This document shows positions 45,014-56,062 of a stretch of DNA of 64,000 bases, one piece after another. Within the stretch, counting starts at the first letter, position 1. Each line of letters opens with the position of its first letter. The notes beneath the pieces are model-generated. The model saw only the letters and a list, made by a program, of their open reading frames with translations, did not search any database and was not told the origin of the DNA. Source of the DNA: Austropuccinia psidii (taxonomy: Eukaryota > Basidiomycota > Pucciniomycetes > Pucciniales > Sphaerophragmiaceae); the NCBI GenBank assembly GCA_023105745.1, contig JALGQZ010000011.1, positions 47,460,698-47,524,697 on the forward strand. Reading direction: 5' to 3'. Both the position numbers and the translations under genes were made by a program.

Positions 45014-46112
45014 GGTGGAGAAAGGGCCACCTTTTATCCTAAAATGGGGTGGAATGGCCTTCTAGACAATCCACATAGAGGGCGTGAAGAATTTTTCACT
45101 TCATATTACTTGCTTGTGGTTTTTATAGTGCCTGTATTCTCTTTATTGGGATCGGATGTGGTTTTGTAACCACATCTGGGCAGTTTTCACCAATACAGGG
45201 TGAAAACTTTCATCTGGGGACCACATAGCCCATTTCTGACATGTATGACGCATAGAATGCTGTACAGAACCTATATGGGACCCCAGTATTGACTTAGCTA
45301 TAACATATTAAAGTTCAAAAATGCTTCTTTGTCTATTTGACACCTCATAATCATACTTATGGGAGAATATCCCACAGTAAGACTGTATTGGTCTAACTGT
45401 GGGATTTTGAGCTTAAATCTGCCATAACTTTGTCCGTTTTTGAGATATCAGGCTCAATGTTGGTTCATTGTATAGCCCTGGATGTGCTCTACACAATGGT
45501 ACCTCATTAGTTATGGCAAAGTTATTCCATGTTCAAGTTTTGTTGTAAATATATGTTTTACTTAGAAACTGTATGGAGCGTGTTTGCCCCATGGCTTTTG
45601 CTCCACATGAGATATGGGGAAATGGATGGCACCATCAGATATCCCTGATTGTTCTCTTTCCAAAAAGACCCCCTTTAGGTATCTCACACTAAAACTGTAG
45701 AAGCTAGATGGGAGGTGAATATTTTATTCACCCTTATTTGCCCTTCTTTTGGTCATAACTTCTGTAATTCTGGTGCTAGCTCTATTTGGTTAGTACCATT
45801 TGATAGCCCTGACCTAGAGATTTATTTTGAAGACCCACTTTATGGGGTTAAGCCTCCTCCTCTTGATTTCAGATGAGAGGTCAAAAATAAGGTTTATGCT
45901 CAGCAGCAACTTTGAGCAGGAATAACTTTGTTATTCTTTGTCCTAAGATGATGGGACTTGTATATTTGGAAAAGGGTGCCTTTCCTCTTTCTTTTTATAA
46001 ATTTTGAGCTGATTTGTCTCGGATCCATGTTTTGGTGGTATCTTGGCTATCCCATTGATTTATGGTATTTGGTTGTCATGCTTGTGCTCTGGTTTTGAGT
46101 CACAGGCTTACA
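45014..46112 (-). repeat. Truncated type L2 LTR
   Basis: From GGTGGAGAAAGGGCCACCTTTTATCC to GAGTCACAGGCTTACA it follows the L2 LTR of G2, but the first 290 bp or so are missing and the sequence abuts the end of a different LTR at 45013. Confidence 0.85.
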
Positions 46113-46559
46113 GGGTTTGTTTCTGAATATCAGGCTTTCAGAGATTAAATATATTTAAAATGAATTAATGCTCACATTCTGGAAGAATTGGTTTATTTTG
46201 ATTATTTCCATGAGCCAGGATCTCTACTTCCATTCCTAAACAATTGCTACTGATCATATCAGCAATTTTATTTCAACTATTTGGGGCAGAAGTCAATAAC
46301 TGATGTAATTCAGCTTAAATGCCTGGGGTTTGGGGAATTGGTTGGGGTATAGGGAAGGTACTTTATTGAGTAAATACATGGTGACAATTTGATTGATAAC
46401 TTCATCCACAATTGTAGAATAAAAAGATACAATTGAAGAAAAAAAGCAGGAGTTTTGAAAGTGGTGGAAGTAAATTAAAATCAAGATATTAATGATTAAT
46501 TTTTTTTCTAGGTAATATCACTATTGGAAAATTTCAGAGAGGCTTAAAGAATTCAAATA
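46113..46559. other. Unassigned AT-rich stretch
   Basis: No gene and no match that I can see. It may be further decayed DNA of remnant C2, since it lies where protein A exon 1 would be expected. Confidence 0.4.
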
Positions 46560-48269
46560 TCAATTTAAATCAGTTCAATATTTAGTGAATTTTCTAGAAA
46601 AAGGTTTTTGTAACCACAAGCTCACCAAAAGAAACCTGCCCATCCACAGCTTTGAAATATTCCATCAATATCTATTGAGCTTTTATAGCATTTGAAAAAT
46701 CTTATTTGTTGGGAAATTCAATGAGCTGATGTGTTGCACATTATTTCATCTCATTGAAATGAAATGCCTTCCCTGTGAGAAATTGATTGAAATTGACTAG
46801 TGAGAAGCCTGCTCAAGTCAATTTTTGAACTATTCAATCCCCATGAGGTAAGGACTAAGCAAAGCCTTCTATTTGAATGATATGAACAACAAGGGTTTTG
46901 TTTGAAAAACAAAAGACACAATTCTAGCTTCAAAGATGTGACTTATGAGGTTTAATTTGTGAGTCACATGATTTAAAACATAACCACAAAATTGTGAATA
47001 TCCTCACCAATTCTCCCCAGAAGATGTTGGTAGAGAAGGCTGCCCAGCATATCTTGGTGATTGGGTTCATCATTTATGCCAACAAGCCACCATACCCTAT
47101 GCCTTTAAACACTTACTATGATGGAATGTCACTCGTATTATATTGAGGGAGAGCATTGGTCATTGAGAATTGGGTATGTTTTGGTGAGACAGCAAGATGC
47201 TTAAATGAAAGACTTTTGTGTCAAAATTTCAACACTGTAAATTAGCATTAAAGAGTTTGGTATCAATTTCAAATTGAATGATGCAGAAGCCAATCTTTGC
47301 ATGAATGTAAGGATGGTAAATTGAAAACATGAAAGGGAACTGCGGGAGCATGAGAATGGTAAGCTGAAGATATGATGAGCTGGGGGTATGGATACATAAG
47401 GATTGTATAAAGCAGAGATGTAAAGGTGGTGTCTCAGAAGCCAATTTGTGCACAAGCTCAAGGATGGTCAATTAGGTAAATGCACATTCCTCAGTGCAGA
47501 AGCCAATCATCTCATGAGTGTAAGGATGGTAAATTGGGAAAATGGGTGGGAATTGTGGGAGAATGAGAATGGTAAGCTGCAGAGATAATGAGGCCAGGGT
47601 GCAAACGTGTGAGGATAGTATGTAGCGGAGATGTGAATTTGGTGTTGTGGAAGCATATGTGTGTGTGAGCATAAGGATGTTCAATTGGGGAAATGAAAAG
47701 CCCTGGGTGTGGAAGCTAATAATTGTATTAGCACAAGGATTGAAAATTGAAAAAATGACAGGTCAGTGTGGGAGAATAAGAATGGTAATCTGCAGAGATG
47801 ATGAGGTGGGGGTACTGAGGGGTAAAAACGGTATATGGCTGAGATATGGAGGAAGTGGTGCGGAAGCCAATTTTTGCATAAGTGTAAGAATGGGAAGCTT
47901 GTGGAGATTATTAGCAGGTGGTGCAGAACCCAATTCATGCGTGAGAGTATGCATGGTAAAGGGGGGAGATGAGCAGAAGGCAGTGGGGAAATCATCTCAT
48001 TCATGAGCATGAGAATGGCCAACTGTTGGCTTGCACCACGAGGTGTAATTTACCAAATATTGCAAAGGGTGTTGATAAGGGTTTTTGATTTTAGGGAAAT
48101 ACTCATGTGACATGTTTGAAGATTGATGCTGTATTTATGCAGAAATGACACAAGCCACTAAATCCAGTGACCATAATTTGAGACTAATGCAACCGCAGCA
48201 AGATTTCATACTGACAGAAGTGCAACTTGAAGTCAATTGCTTGTGATTGCCCTGATGTTTTCCCTGGTG
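46560..48269 (-). mobile_element. C2: decayed left end of a second giant CACTA element
   Basis: Read on the minus strand it follows C1 from the terminal repeat inward. 48269-48224 matches the terminal repeat (CACCAGGG…GCAATTGACTTCA). 48221-48150 matches the CAGTATNAAATCTTGC…CACTGGATTTAGTG block. 48010-47230 is a degenerate minisatellite, 47110-46990 the palindrome-a region (GGTGGCTTGTTGGC, ATATGCTG, CCTTCTCTNCCAAC), and 46980-46610 the upstream region of gene A. CpG of C1 appears here mostly as TpG or CpA. It ends in ATG after the repeat and sits inside C3. Confidence 0.85.
48224..48269 (-). repeat. Decayed terminal inverted repeat of C2
   Basis: Minus strand CACCAGGGAAAACATC then AATTGACTTCAAGTTGCAC, clearly the 10243-10288 repeat with the CpG-rich middle lost. 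Confidence 0.82.
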
Positions 48270-49003
48270 ATGTGGAAGGAATTTTTCAAGCTTGTCTGTC
48301 ACACTGGTGATATTACTATTCTAAGGTTTTACTCCATGAAAATCTCATTCTTCATTTACAAATAGCTCCAAAAAAAGAAATGATTATTGAATCTGTGAGC
48401 CTTCCCAATTTGATATAATTTGTGTTTGACCAAGTGATAACTCCTTTCCACTCTGTCCCATATCCACAAGAATGAACACAATAAGATTGATTGAAATAAT
48501 TCATTATTCTTCCAATTAAAATCAGCAATAGAGCAGCTTTCACAAGTAACACCATATTACAAGAGCCACATGCAAACTCCTCTTCATTATCTTATAATAT
48601 ATTATCAGGATCTTGTGCATTGAAGAAAAAATGATCATATTTTATTACACTTGCACATAATATTTACAAACGCATAATATGTGACTTTTTGTTACATTCA
48701 TTCTAAGGACTGATTTCATTTCACCCCCATTTACACTTATAACAGGCATCTCAAGTATCTTGAGGGAAATACTCTGCATTATACTACAATTTTTGTATGA
48801 ATCTTGATCAAATTGCTGAACTATATACCTTTAGAAATATCCCCATCATCTAACAATCTTTTTTTATGGAAATATGGAGATTGTTTTTATTCCCTTTTTG
48901 AATACAAATACAAAACTCTATGTCTCTATCAATTTCTGATACTAACTTGTTGAATGGACCTGAGCTCCACAATAATACCACTTTGTGTTAAACTGGAGTT
49001 TTC
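48270..49003 (+). mobile_element. C3: decayed fragment of a third giant CACTA element, first part
   Basis: It follows C1 from 23775 (ATGCGGAAGG, SNF2 exon 4) through 24510 (protein E) in the same orientation: ATGTGGAAGG at 48270, CTGTGAGCCTTCCCAATTTGATATAATTTGTG (SNF2 last exon and after), AGCAATAGAG, then protein E C-terminus on the minus strand, CAAAACTCTATGTCTCTATC (48911-48930) and CCACTTTGTGTTAAACT. The G3 insertion interrupts it at 49003 and it resumes at 60015. It is a pseudogene throughout. Confidence 0.85.
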
Positions 49004-50994
49004 TGTGGGCCTTTGAGATATGACCACATACCCAAAAAGGTCCCAAGAGATATTTTAAATAATTATACATTAAAAATAATTACCTTAAAGCTACAAAAAT
49101 GCCATAAATAGGCAAACAAATTGGTTTAAATGAAAACCCAATGAATAAACATGTGAAATAAATTATACCATTGGATTTCCCATGGTAAAATACACATTTA
49201 CCATTTTTATGGCATATCTGTAAAGTCAATATTTAATGAGTTATAAGTAATAATATCTTATAAAAAACATGAATCCTTAATTATTTCAAATACCAATGAA
49301 AAAACATGTACAATAAATGGTACCATTGGATTTAACTTAAACTTCTACACATAAAACAATTAAGAAGCTAATATCCAAAGTCAATACTTAAGGAGTTAAG
49401 CTGAATATACGCACTTTTTTGGTCAACACACATATTCAAGGATTTTAGCTAATATCTTGTGAAATTTATGAAATATACATTATATAGTGATGAACCAAAA
49501 ATAAAGTCACCACGTAATTACTGTAGGAATATAGAAATGAGCTTTATTTCACAAGTTATAAACAAGGTTAAAACCTGTAATGGATTATTGATTAAAATCA
49601 ATAGAGCTGTTGACCACTTTGTTGTGAAAGTGGTCCAAACTTATAAAAAATTAGACAGTTGGATTCTACTAGCTCATTTGTGAATAATGATGTATTTCTT
49701 ACTATAATATTCAAGGTATAACCCCTTGAAATCATGGTTTGAAGTTTAAAATATTAAATTTCGACAGAAAAGATGAGCTACAAGAAAAAACATCAAAAAA
49801 AGAGTTTTGAGGATGTAATGAAATGCTCTTGGAAGTGTAATGAAAACATGCCAGGCTATCAGGATCCACTCTCAGAATAGCTTTAGCGTGTATAGCTTAA
49901 AAGTTATTAATGATCAAAGTTTAAGCTTAAATTTGATCATTTAACATCACTCACTGTAATCTTATTTTAACTTTAACAGTCATAGAAGTGATAAAGCTGG
50001 TGAATACTATTAGAATATGTTTCATACTAATAAAATCCATGAAGTTGAGGCTTCTTTCAAGCCTATGATGTGTTCAAACTTAGAGTTAAAGTGATAACTC
50101 TGAATAATGGCATAATTATGAGGTAAGATGGTTTGATAATGATTTAATCATCACCAAACCTTAAAATATTGATCAATGATAGTAGAAAGAATCAGTACAC
50201 GTCTACTAGAAGCCTTCTGGAACCTAGGAGGAAAGTATTTACTATAAATAGAGCTCTTTTTACACTGTTTTCCCCTCAGATGCTTACAAAAATTAAATCA
50301 TTAAATAAAAAGGTAATTTCTTTATTCATTATATATAAAACCTTTATATTATTAAAGACCAAAGATAATCTTATTATAATCTTCATCTATGACATGATTA
50401 TGAAATTATTTAATTGTTTTGTTTAAATTTCTCTTCAAAACCTCTATTCCACGTAAAGTCAAGAAAAATTGAAATTTCTCTTAAATTTTATCGTAACTAC
50501 AATTCAAATAAGTTTTATTTACATTTTTAGCCGTACAATTATTCAAGATTATTATATTAAGCGTTAAAAGTAGGTTATTTCTCTTATTATAATAATTTTT
50601 CTCTATTATTACTTTAATAATTATATAATTTATATAAATAGTATTTATATTACCTTATAACTTTAATATTAGTAATATTGTTGTTATTAATTGTTTTTTA
50701 TCAATAAAAACATTTTTTTTACACCTTTATTTTTTGTTGGTAACAATAATAAAGTGCTTTTAAATATATTAATTATCTTATATTAATATATTTACTTATC
50801 ATATTATTATTTTTTATAATACAGATTATATTATTATATTTATTTAATGATATAATTATTTAATGCCATAATTATAATAATTCTGTATTATTATAATTAT
50901 TTATATCTTATTCATTTCATTTATAAGAACGTTCATAGTACAATAAGTAAAATATTAGTAATTTTTACTTATTGTTTCATAGTCAAACCTTACA
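49004..50994 (+). repeat. 5' LTR of G3 (type L3)
   Basis: 1991 bp, TGTGGGCCTTTGAG…CATAGTCAAACCTTACA, very AT-rich in its last 600 bp. It matches 58048-60009 with scattered substitutions and small indels. Confidence 0.93.
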
Positions 50995-50996
50995 TT

Positions 50997-51008
50997 TGGG
51001 GGCCTGGC
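50997..51008 (+). promoter_or_regulatory. Primer-binding site of G3
   Basis: TGGGGGCCTGGC two bases after the LTR, identical to the G2 site. Confidence 0.82.
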
Positions 51009-51510
51009 TGTGATATTTACTCTAAAAGACCTTTTAAAAAATTCTAATTGGGTTTATCCAATAATAAATTACAGTTATAATCATAAAATTATATAATAAT
51101 TTTATATTTATTGATTTTAAATACTATTGAGACATTTGGAAAGCAATTGTACTGTCTTACACGTGGTTTTTCACATCCTTAGACTTGCAAGAATTTTCTT
51201 TGAGTGACTCTAGTAATTAAAAAAGATATTTTATAAATTAAAAATAATTTTATATTATAAATTAATTTTATAAAAGAATCATATTAATTTTTTTATTTTA
51301 TTCTTTAAAAAATAAAAATATAAAAAACAAAAAAAATTATAAATAAAAACCAATAAAAAAAAGTTATTTTTTATTCATTTGAATTTTATTTCTTTATTTA
51401 TTTTCATTTTCTAAGATATAAAAGCAATTTTTGCGTGGAAAATTGCCATATCTTACCAAATATAACACTTTTTATATAAAAGACTTATATTTATTTGTCT
51501 TTTTTAGTGT
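51009..51510 (+). other. G3 leader, AT-rich
   Basis: No frame. It contains A/T homopolymer runs and a segment shared with G1 (51150-51210). It ends in TTTGTCTTTTTTAG, a good splice acceptor before an open segment. Confidence 0.6.
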
Positions 51511-51930
51511 TTGAAGACAATCCAACAGAGGACAACCAAACCACTGTTGAAAGATTGGTGGAAGAAACATGTCAAATTTTTCCAACACCAATAATCACTA
51601 AGAAATTAGACTTTCCAGGACCCACCATTCAGGACTCTGAAGGTGAGTATCTCATTTATAAATTGCCATAAGATGGACTCCTGTTCTGAAATCCTCTTAC
51701 TTCCTATTTTTCTGAAAATATGACTACCAGAAGAGGCTCCCAATACTCCATCCAATCAGATGGAGCTGGACTCAGAAGTAGAATTGATTCCTCAAAAGGG
51801 AAAAGGAAGGGAAATCTCCCCAGTGGAACAGAATCCACCCAAGGAAGTGCCTTATCCCAAAGGCAAGTCCCAGGAATGCCCATGATATCTGAACCAGAAT
51901 TGGCACTAAGTATGAGTGACTCAAACAGGT
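51511..51930 (+). pseudogene. G3 upstream exon-like segment and dual-frame gag start
   Basis: After an acceptor at 51508-51509 an open stretch (FEDNPTEDNQTTVERLVEE…) ends at GAAG|GTGAGT (51641). A second acceptor, ACTACCAG at 51729, would join it to the frame EEAPNTPSNQMELDSEVELIPQ. The gag start codon at 51720 opens a different frame over the same DNA (MTTRRGSQYSIQSDGAG). Both frames are conserved in G1. Gag here stops at 51930. Confidence 0.55.
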
Positions 51931-53355
51931 AAAAATCACATTCAGAGGGCTCAAATAGACATTTACATGAGCCAGTACAAACAGTACTACACGGTGTACA
52001 AGCACAAAGATTGGGAAATGTTGCCCCAAATACACCAAGGAGTGATGAACTCCTGGCACATCCTGAAAAAGTTCCTCAAAGAGGAGGAAATAGTGAGATA
52101 CTCCAATTAATGGAATCCACTATCATCCAAACCTCAAATCAAAAAGATCAAGGAGTACCATGCCAAAAAGAAGGAGGCAACCAAGGAAGAAGCCCCAGTA
52201 GCTTCTACCAGCAAGCCCCAAGCCAACCCACTTCCCAAGAAGGGAAGAAGAACAAGAAAAAGAATTGGAGAAAACCATAATCCCCAAGCTACAGGATTCC
52301 AAAAATCCAAAAGGATGCCATGGACAATGTATTCAACATGGCCAGAACCATGATGGAATTCAAGCACAAGGAAGAACAAAGAATGAGACAACCTCATTTC
52401 CCAAAGAAATAAACTTGTCCAAAGATGTTGTAAATACTTTAACTGAAATTAAAAATAGTATATTACCTCTAAAAGAAATTAAAAATAGTTTATTATCATT
52501 ACAAGAAATAAACAATAGCTTATCTTCTTTAACAAAAATTGTTGTACAAAATAAAAAGGAACTTGAAAACATTAAGTTTATTGTTGAAAATGATAAACCA
52601 AAGATCTTAATTGATAACACTCAAGAATTAATACAAGGACAACAAGAATTTTATGAATACATAAAAGATATCAAAGATAAAACTTTGACAATCAATTATG
52701 ACGTGAGTATTGATAATCTTACAGAAAAATTAAAGAAACTAAGTATTTCTGTAGAAAAATTTGAAGAAAAGATTTCATCACACCAAAAATTACTTTTGGA
52801 CCATGTGGAAAAAATTGATGAAGCCATAATGCATCTGAAAGATGACATTAAAAGTGAAATAAGGCTTATCACTAAAAAAATGGATAAAATTAATGAGGCT
52901 AACTCAAATATGGCAAAGTTATCAACAACATTTTCTCACATAAGAAGCCCTGTTAAACCAAAAGAGGAATTATCAAATCCATTCATAACAGACTTGAGTC
53001 ACCAAGACAATAACCATGTCTTAATGAAGGAGCACCTCAATTAAAAGAATGGCCAACATTCACAGGAGAAGGTGAATATGACCATATGTCATTTATCAAG
53101 ACAATTGACATTCTAAAAGAAGATTATGCCATACCAGATGAATTGATTACTGCAAGATTACATTCATTGTTTGAAAAATCTGCAAAAAGATGGTATTATG
53201 GCATAGTGCAAACAAATGGCAAAAACACCTCGTCTTGGTGGAAACAAGAAATAATCACCAAGTGGGCTAATGATGCCTGGAGGTACAAGATAGAGAATGC
53301 ATTTGAAAATTCTTTCTTTGACCCAGACAAAGACAAAACTTTAGCTTGGTTCTGA
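51720..53355 (+). pseudogene. G3 gag
   Basis: Frames 51720-51932, 52011-52280, 52265-53044 and 53086-53355. The third has long helices (EIKNSILPLKEIKNSLLSLQEI, EKLKKLSISVEKFEEKISSHQ) suggesting a coiled coil. The fourth is the capsid core (MSFIKTIDILKEDYAIPDELITARLHSLFEKSAKRWYYGI). Breaks: TAA at 51930, a frameshift near 52270, TAA at 53041 and TGA at 53353. Confidence 0.8.
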
Positions 53356-54495
53356 AAACAAGCTGAAAGACTCAATGCATTGTACCCAGAAATGTCACAA
53401 AAGATGGTGCACATGAAATTACTTAAGAAATGTGGAGGAGAGCTAGAACATGCCCTAAGAAGCAGGTGTATAGAACCATGCTCCACAGAAGAGTATATCA
53501 ATGCACTAGAGGACATGGTGACAAGAATAAAAATTGGCAGAACTTGGAAGAAATTGGACATTAAAAGTCCAAATAAGCCATTTATCAAAGAAGATAAATC
53601 AAAAGAAGCTTTCAAGCCCAATACATCCAACAATAATGAGCAAAGAAAATGCCACAAATGTGGAGTTATTGGACACTTAGCCTATAAATGCCTCAAAAAG
53701 GAAAAGATTAATGAAATTGTGGAAACATAAAACCACAATGCCAAAGAGGAGAAATCTGACTCTGAAAAAGAAACAGAAGAGTCAGAAAGCTCTGAAAGTG
53801 ATGAAATTAATATAACTAATGCACAAATTAATAATATTGATATAATTTATGAAGCACTAGATGTTAACTCAAACTTACCACAAGTTGGAACATCTGAAAC
53901 AAACATGACAAATATACAAGAAGCAAAAATTTATAGAACCAAACCTGCAAAAGGAATGGGATATAAAGCTGGAAGATCAAGAATAAGTATTGTTATGGTT
54001 GATAACCAAGAAGGAAAAATGAACTTGGAAACAGGAGCATATTGTACCTATGTTGGTGAACGTTATTTAGAAACCATTGTTCCAGATTGGCAAGAAAGAC
54101 TTATGCCAATAAAAGGTGTCAAATTTAGTAGTTCAAGTGAGAGCATGAAGCCCCTTGGAATAATTGATTTAACACTAATTTTTCCTCACCCCTCACAATG
54201 TGTCAGAATTAAAGTGGATTTTGTAGTAATTGACAACTGTACTAGTAATCACTTTATACTTGGAAATGACTACTTATCAATTGACGGTATAGATATCTCT
54301 AACCAAAAAGGTAGATATTTTACCATAGGAGACAACAAAAGACAAAAGTTTGGCTTCTTCAATAACAAAAAACAAATCACAGTTATTAAGAATGAAGAGA
54401 AAAGTCCAGAAAAGGAACTTTTTATATCTGAACAACTCAAAGAGGCAGAATTCAATCAAGAATTAACAGAAAAAAATGAAAGAAAAATTGATTGA
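53356..54495 (+). pseudogene. G3 gag C-terminus, zinc knuckle and protease
   Basis: RLNALYPEMSQKMVHMKLLKKCGGELEHALRSRCIEPC leads to the CCHC knuckle CHKCGVIGHLAYKC (about 53650-53691). TAA at 53728 precedes an acidic linker. The protease reads NLETGAYCTYVGERYL, ETG in place of D(S/T)G, then VIDNCTSNHFILGNDYL. The frame ends at TGA 54493. Confidence 0.83.
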
Positions 54496-55617
54496 CCTCT
54501 TATTTCAGTACAAAAATGCCTTTGCAACTGACAAGGAGCCACTACGTGCCATAATTGGGCATGAGGTGGATATAATTCTTAATTTGGAAAAGCCTTACCC
54601 ATCTGTACTAAGGAGACCTGCTTAACCAGATAGTCTAAGGGCTAGAGAAGCCTTGGAGGTACACATTAAAGAATTAATGGACCTTGGAGTATTAAGAAAA
54701 GTAGGACATAATGAAAAGGTAGAGGTCACTACACCTGTCATTTTAGCTGGGCATAATGGAAAATCAAGAATGGTAGGAGATTTCAGAGCCCTGAACACCT
54801 ATATCATTCCAGACAGATATCCAATACCCAGAATCCATAAGACATTGACACAATTGTCACAAGCTAAGTTCATTACACCCATGGATGCTCTAAAGGGTTT
54901 CCATCAAAACGTCTTAACAGAAAATGCCAAGAAAATTTTAAGGATAATAGTCCACTGTGGGATTTTTGAATACTTAAGAATGCCATGTGGTATAAACAAT
55001 GCACCTTCCCATTATCAAAGGATGATGAATACCATATTTCCTGAAGAATTATCAGAAGGATCGTTAATTATCTATATTGATGATATCATAGTTTGCTCCG
55101 AAACTTGGGAAAATCACCTCACAAGACTAGAAAGGGTACTACAAAAAATAGTGCAAGTGAATATGAATATTTCCTTGAAAAAGTCTCATTTTGCATATAG
55201 TGAACTAAAAGCACTAGGACATGTTGTATCTGGACTTAGTCTAGGCATAGACAAGAATAAATTAGCAGCAGTACTACTTAAGCCAATGCCTCAAACCAAA
55301 AAAGAAATGCAAACATTTCTAGGATTTGCTGGTTACTATAGACAGCATATAAAGGACTTTGCAAAAATTGCTAAATCCTTGTATAAGCTATGTGACCAAC
55401 AAACAGTCTATGAAATGATAGAAGAAAGAGTCAAGGCATATGAAGAATTGAAAAATTCCTTAACAAATGCCCCATTTCTTCTAATGCCAGATTGGAAACT
55501 ACCCTTAAAACTTTATATTGATGCTTGTGGAGAAGGACTAGGTGCTGCACTACACCAAACGCAAATTATCAAACATAAACCAGTGGATGGATGAATTTGT
55601 TTTTTTTCAATACAGAT
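54496..55617 (+). pseudogene. G3 reverse transcriptase and RNase H start
   Basis: [66 protein letters not shown] and [14 protein letters not shown] (YIDD intact at about 55074), then [14 protein letters not shown] and [21 protein letters not shown] at 54625 and TGA at 55592 break it. After ICFFSIQI the foreign 55618 piece begins and about ten residues of the EARYGA block are lost. Confidence 0.88.
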
Positions 55618-56062
55618 AAACTAATCATATCTACCAGCATCTCTCTCAACCCTGGGGGGTTTTCCCCCAGTTAATTAATATAATTTGATTTATTTCTATC
55701 ATTATTTTCTTTCATCTTAATAGTTTCTAATGATATTGTTAAGTCAGTCATTTTCACCTTTGTTTCATTTCCTGTCAGTGGATATTTGGGGGTCATATAC
55801 TTACTAATTCCATTTTTCATTCTGGAAGGTTGAAACAGTGATTAAGGACTTACTTGGTTGGCTCTTTGGCCATTTGGCTTCCTTTTGTCTTCTTGCATCT
55901 CATCTTGTACTTGCATAAATTCTTACAGAAATTTATTATTATTTTATTTTATCTTCTTCAATATTTGGAGTCTTCCAAATGAGTTTTCTGATTACTGAGA
56001 ACCAGGCCACTCCTTTTTCCCCAAGATTCCCTGTGACAATAGTATATTTTCATTATGTGTAA
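55618..56062 (+). other. 445-bp inverted copy of downstream DNA inserted in G3 pol
   Basis: The piece equals the reverse complement of 62035-60152 without the solo LTR 60274-61712: end of an L1 LTR (CCCTGGGGGGTTTTCCCCCAG to CCCTGTGACA) plus 24 bp of flanking DNA (56039-56062 against 60175-60152, identical). The parts I compared are almost identical. Both junctions lie in RNase H and about 30 bp of G3 are missing. Confidence 0.88.

Noticed and set aside
43962..46112. A single intact LTR across 43962-46112
   Set aside because: The left half is L3-like and the right half is a truncated L2 LTR; they meet at 45013 without target duplication.
47201..48022. Small genes on both strands at 47.2-48.0 kb
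   Set aside because: The region is a decayed C1-type minisatellite; frames shift from unit to unit.
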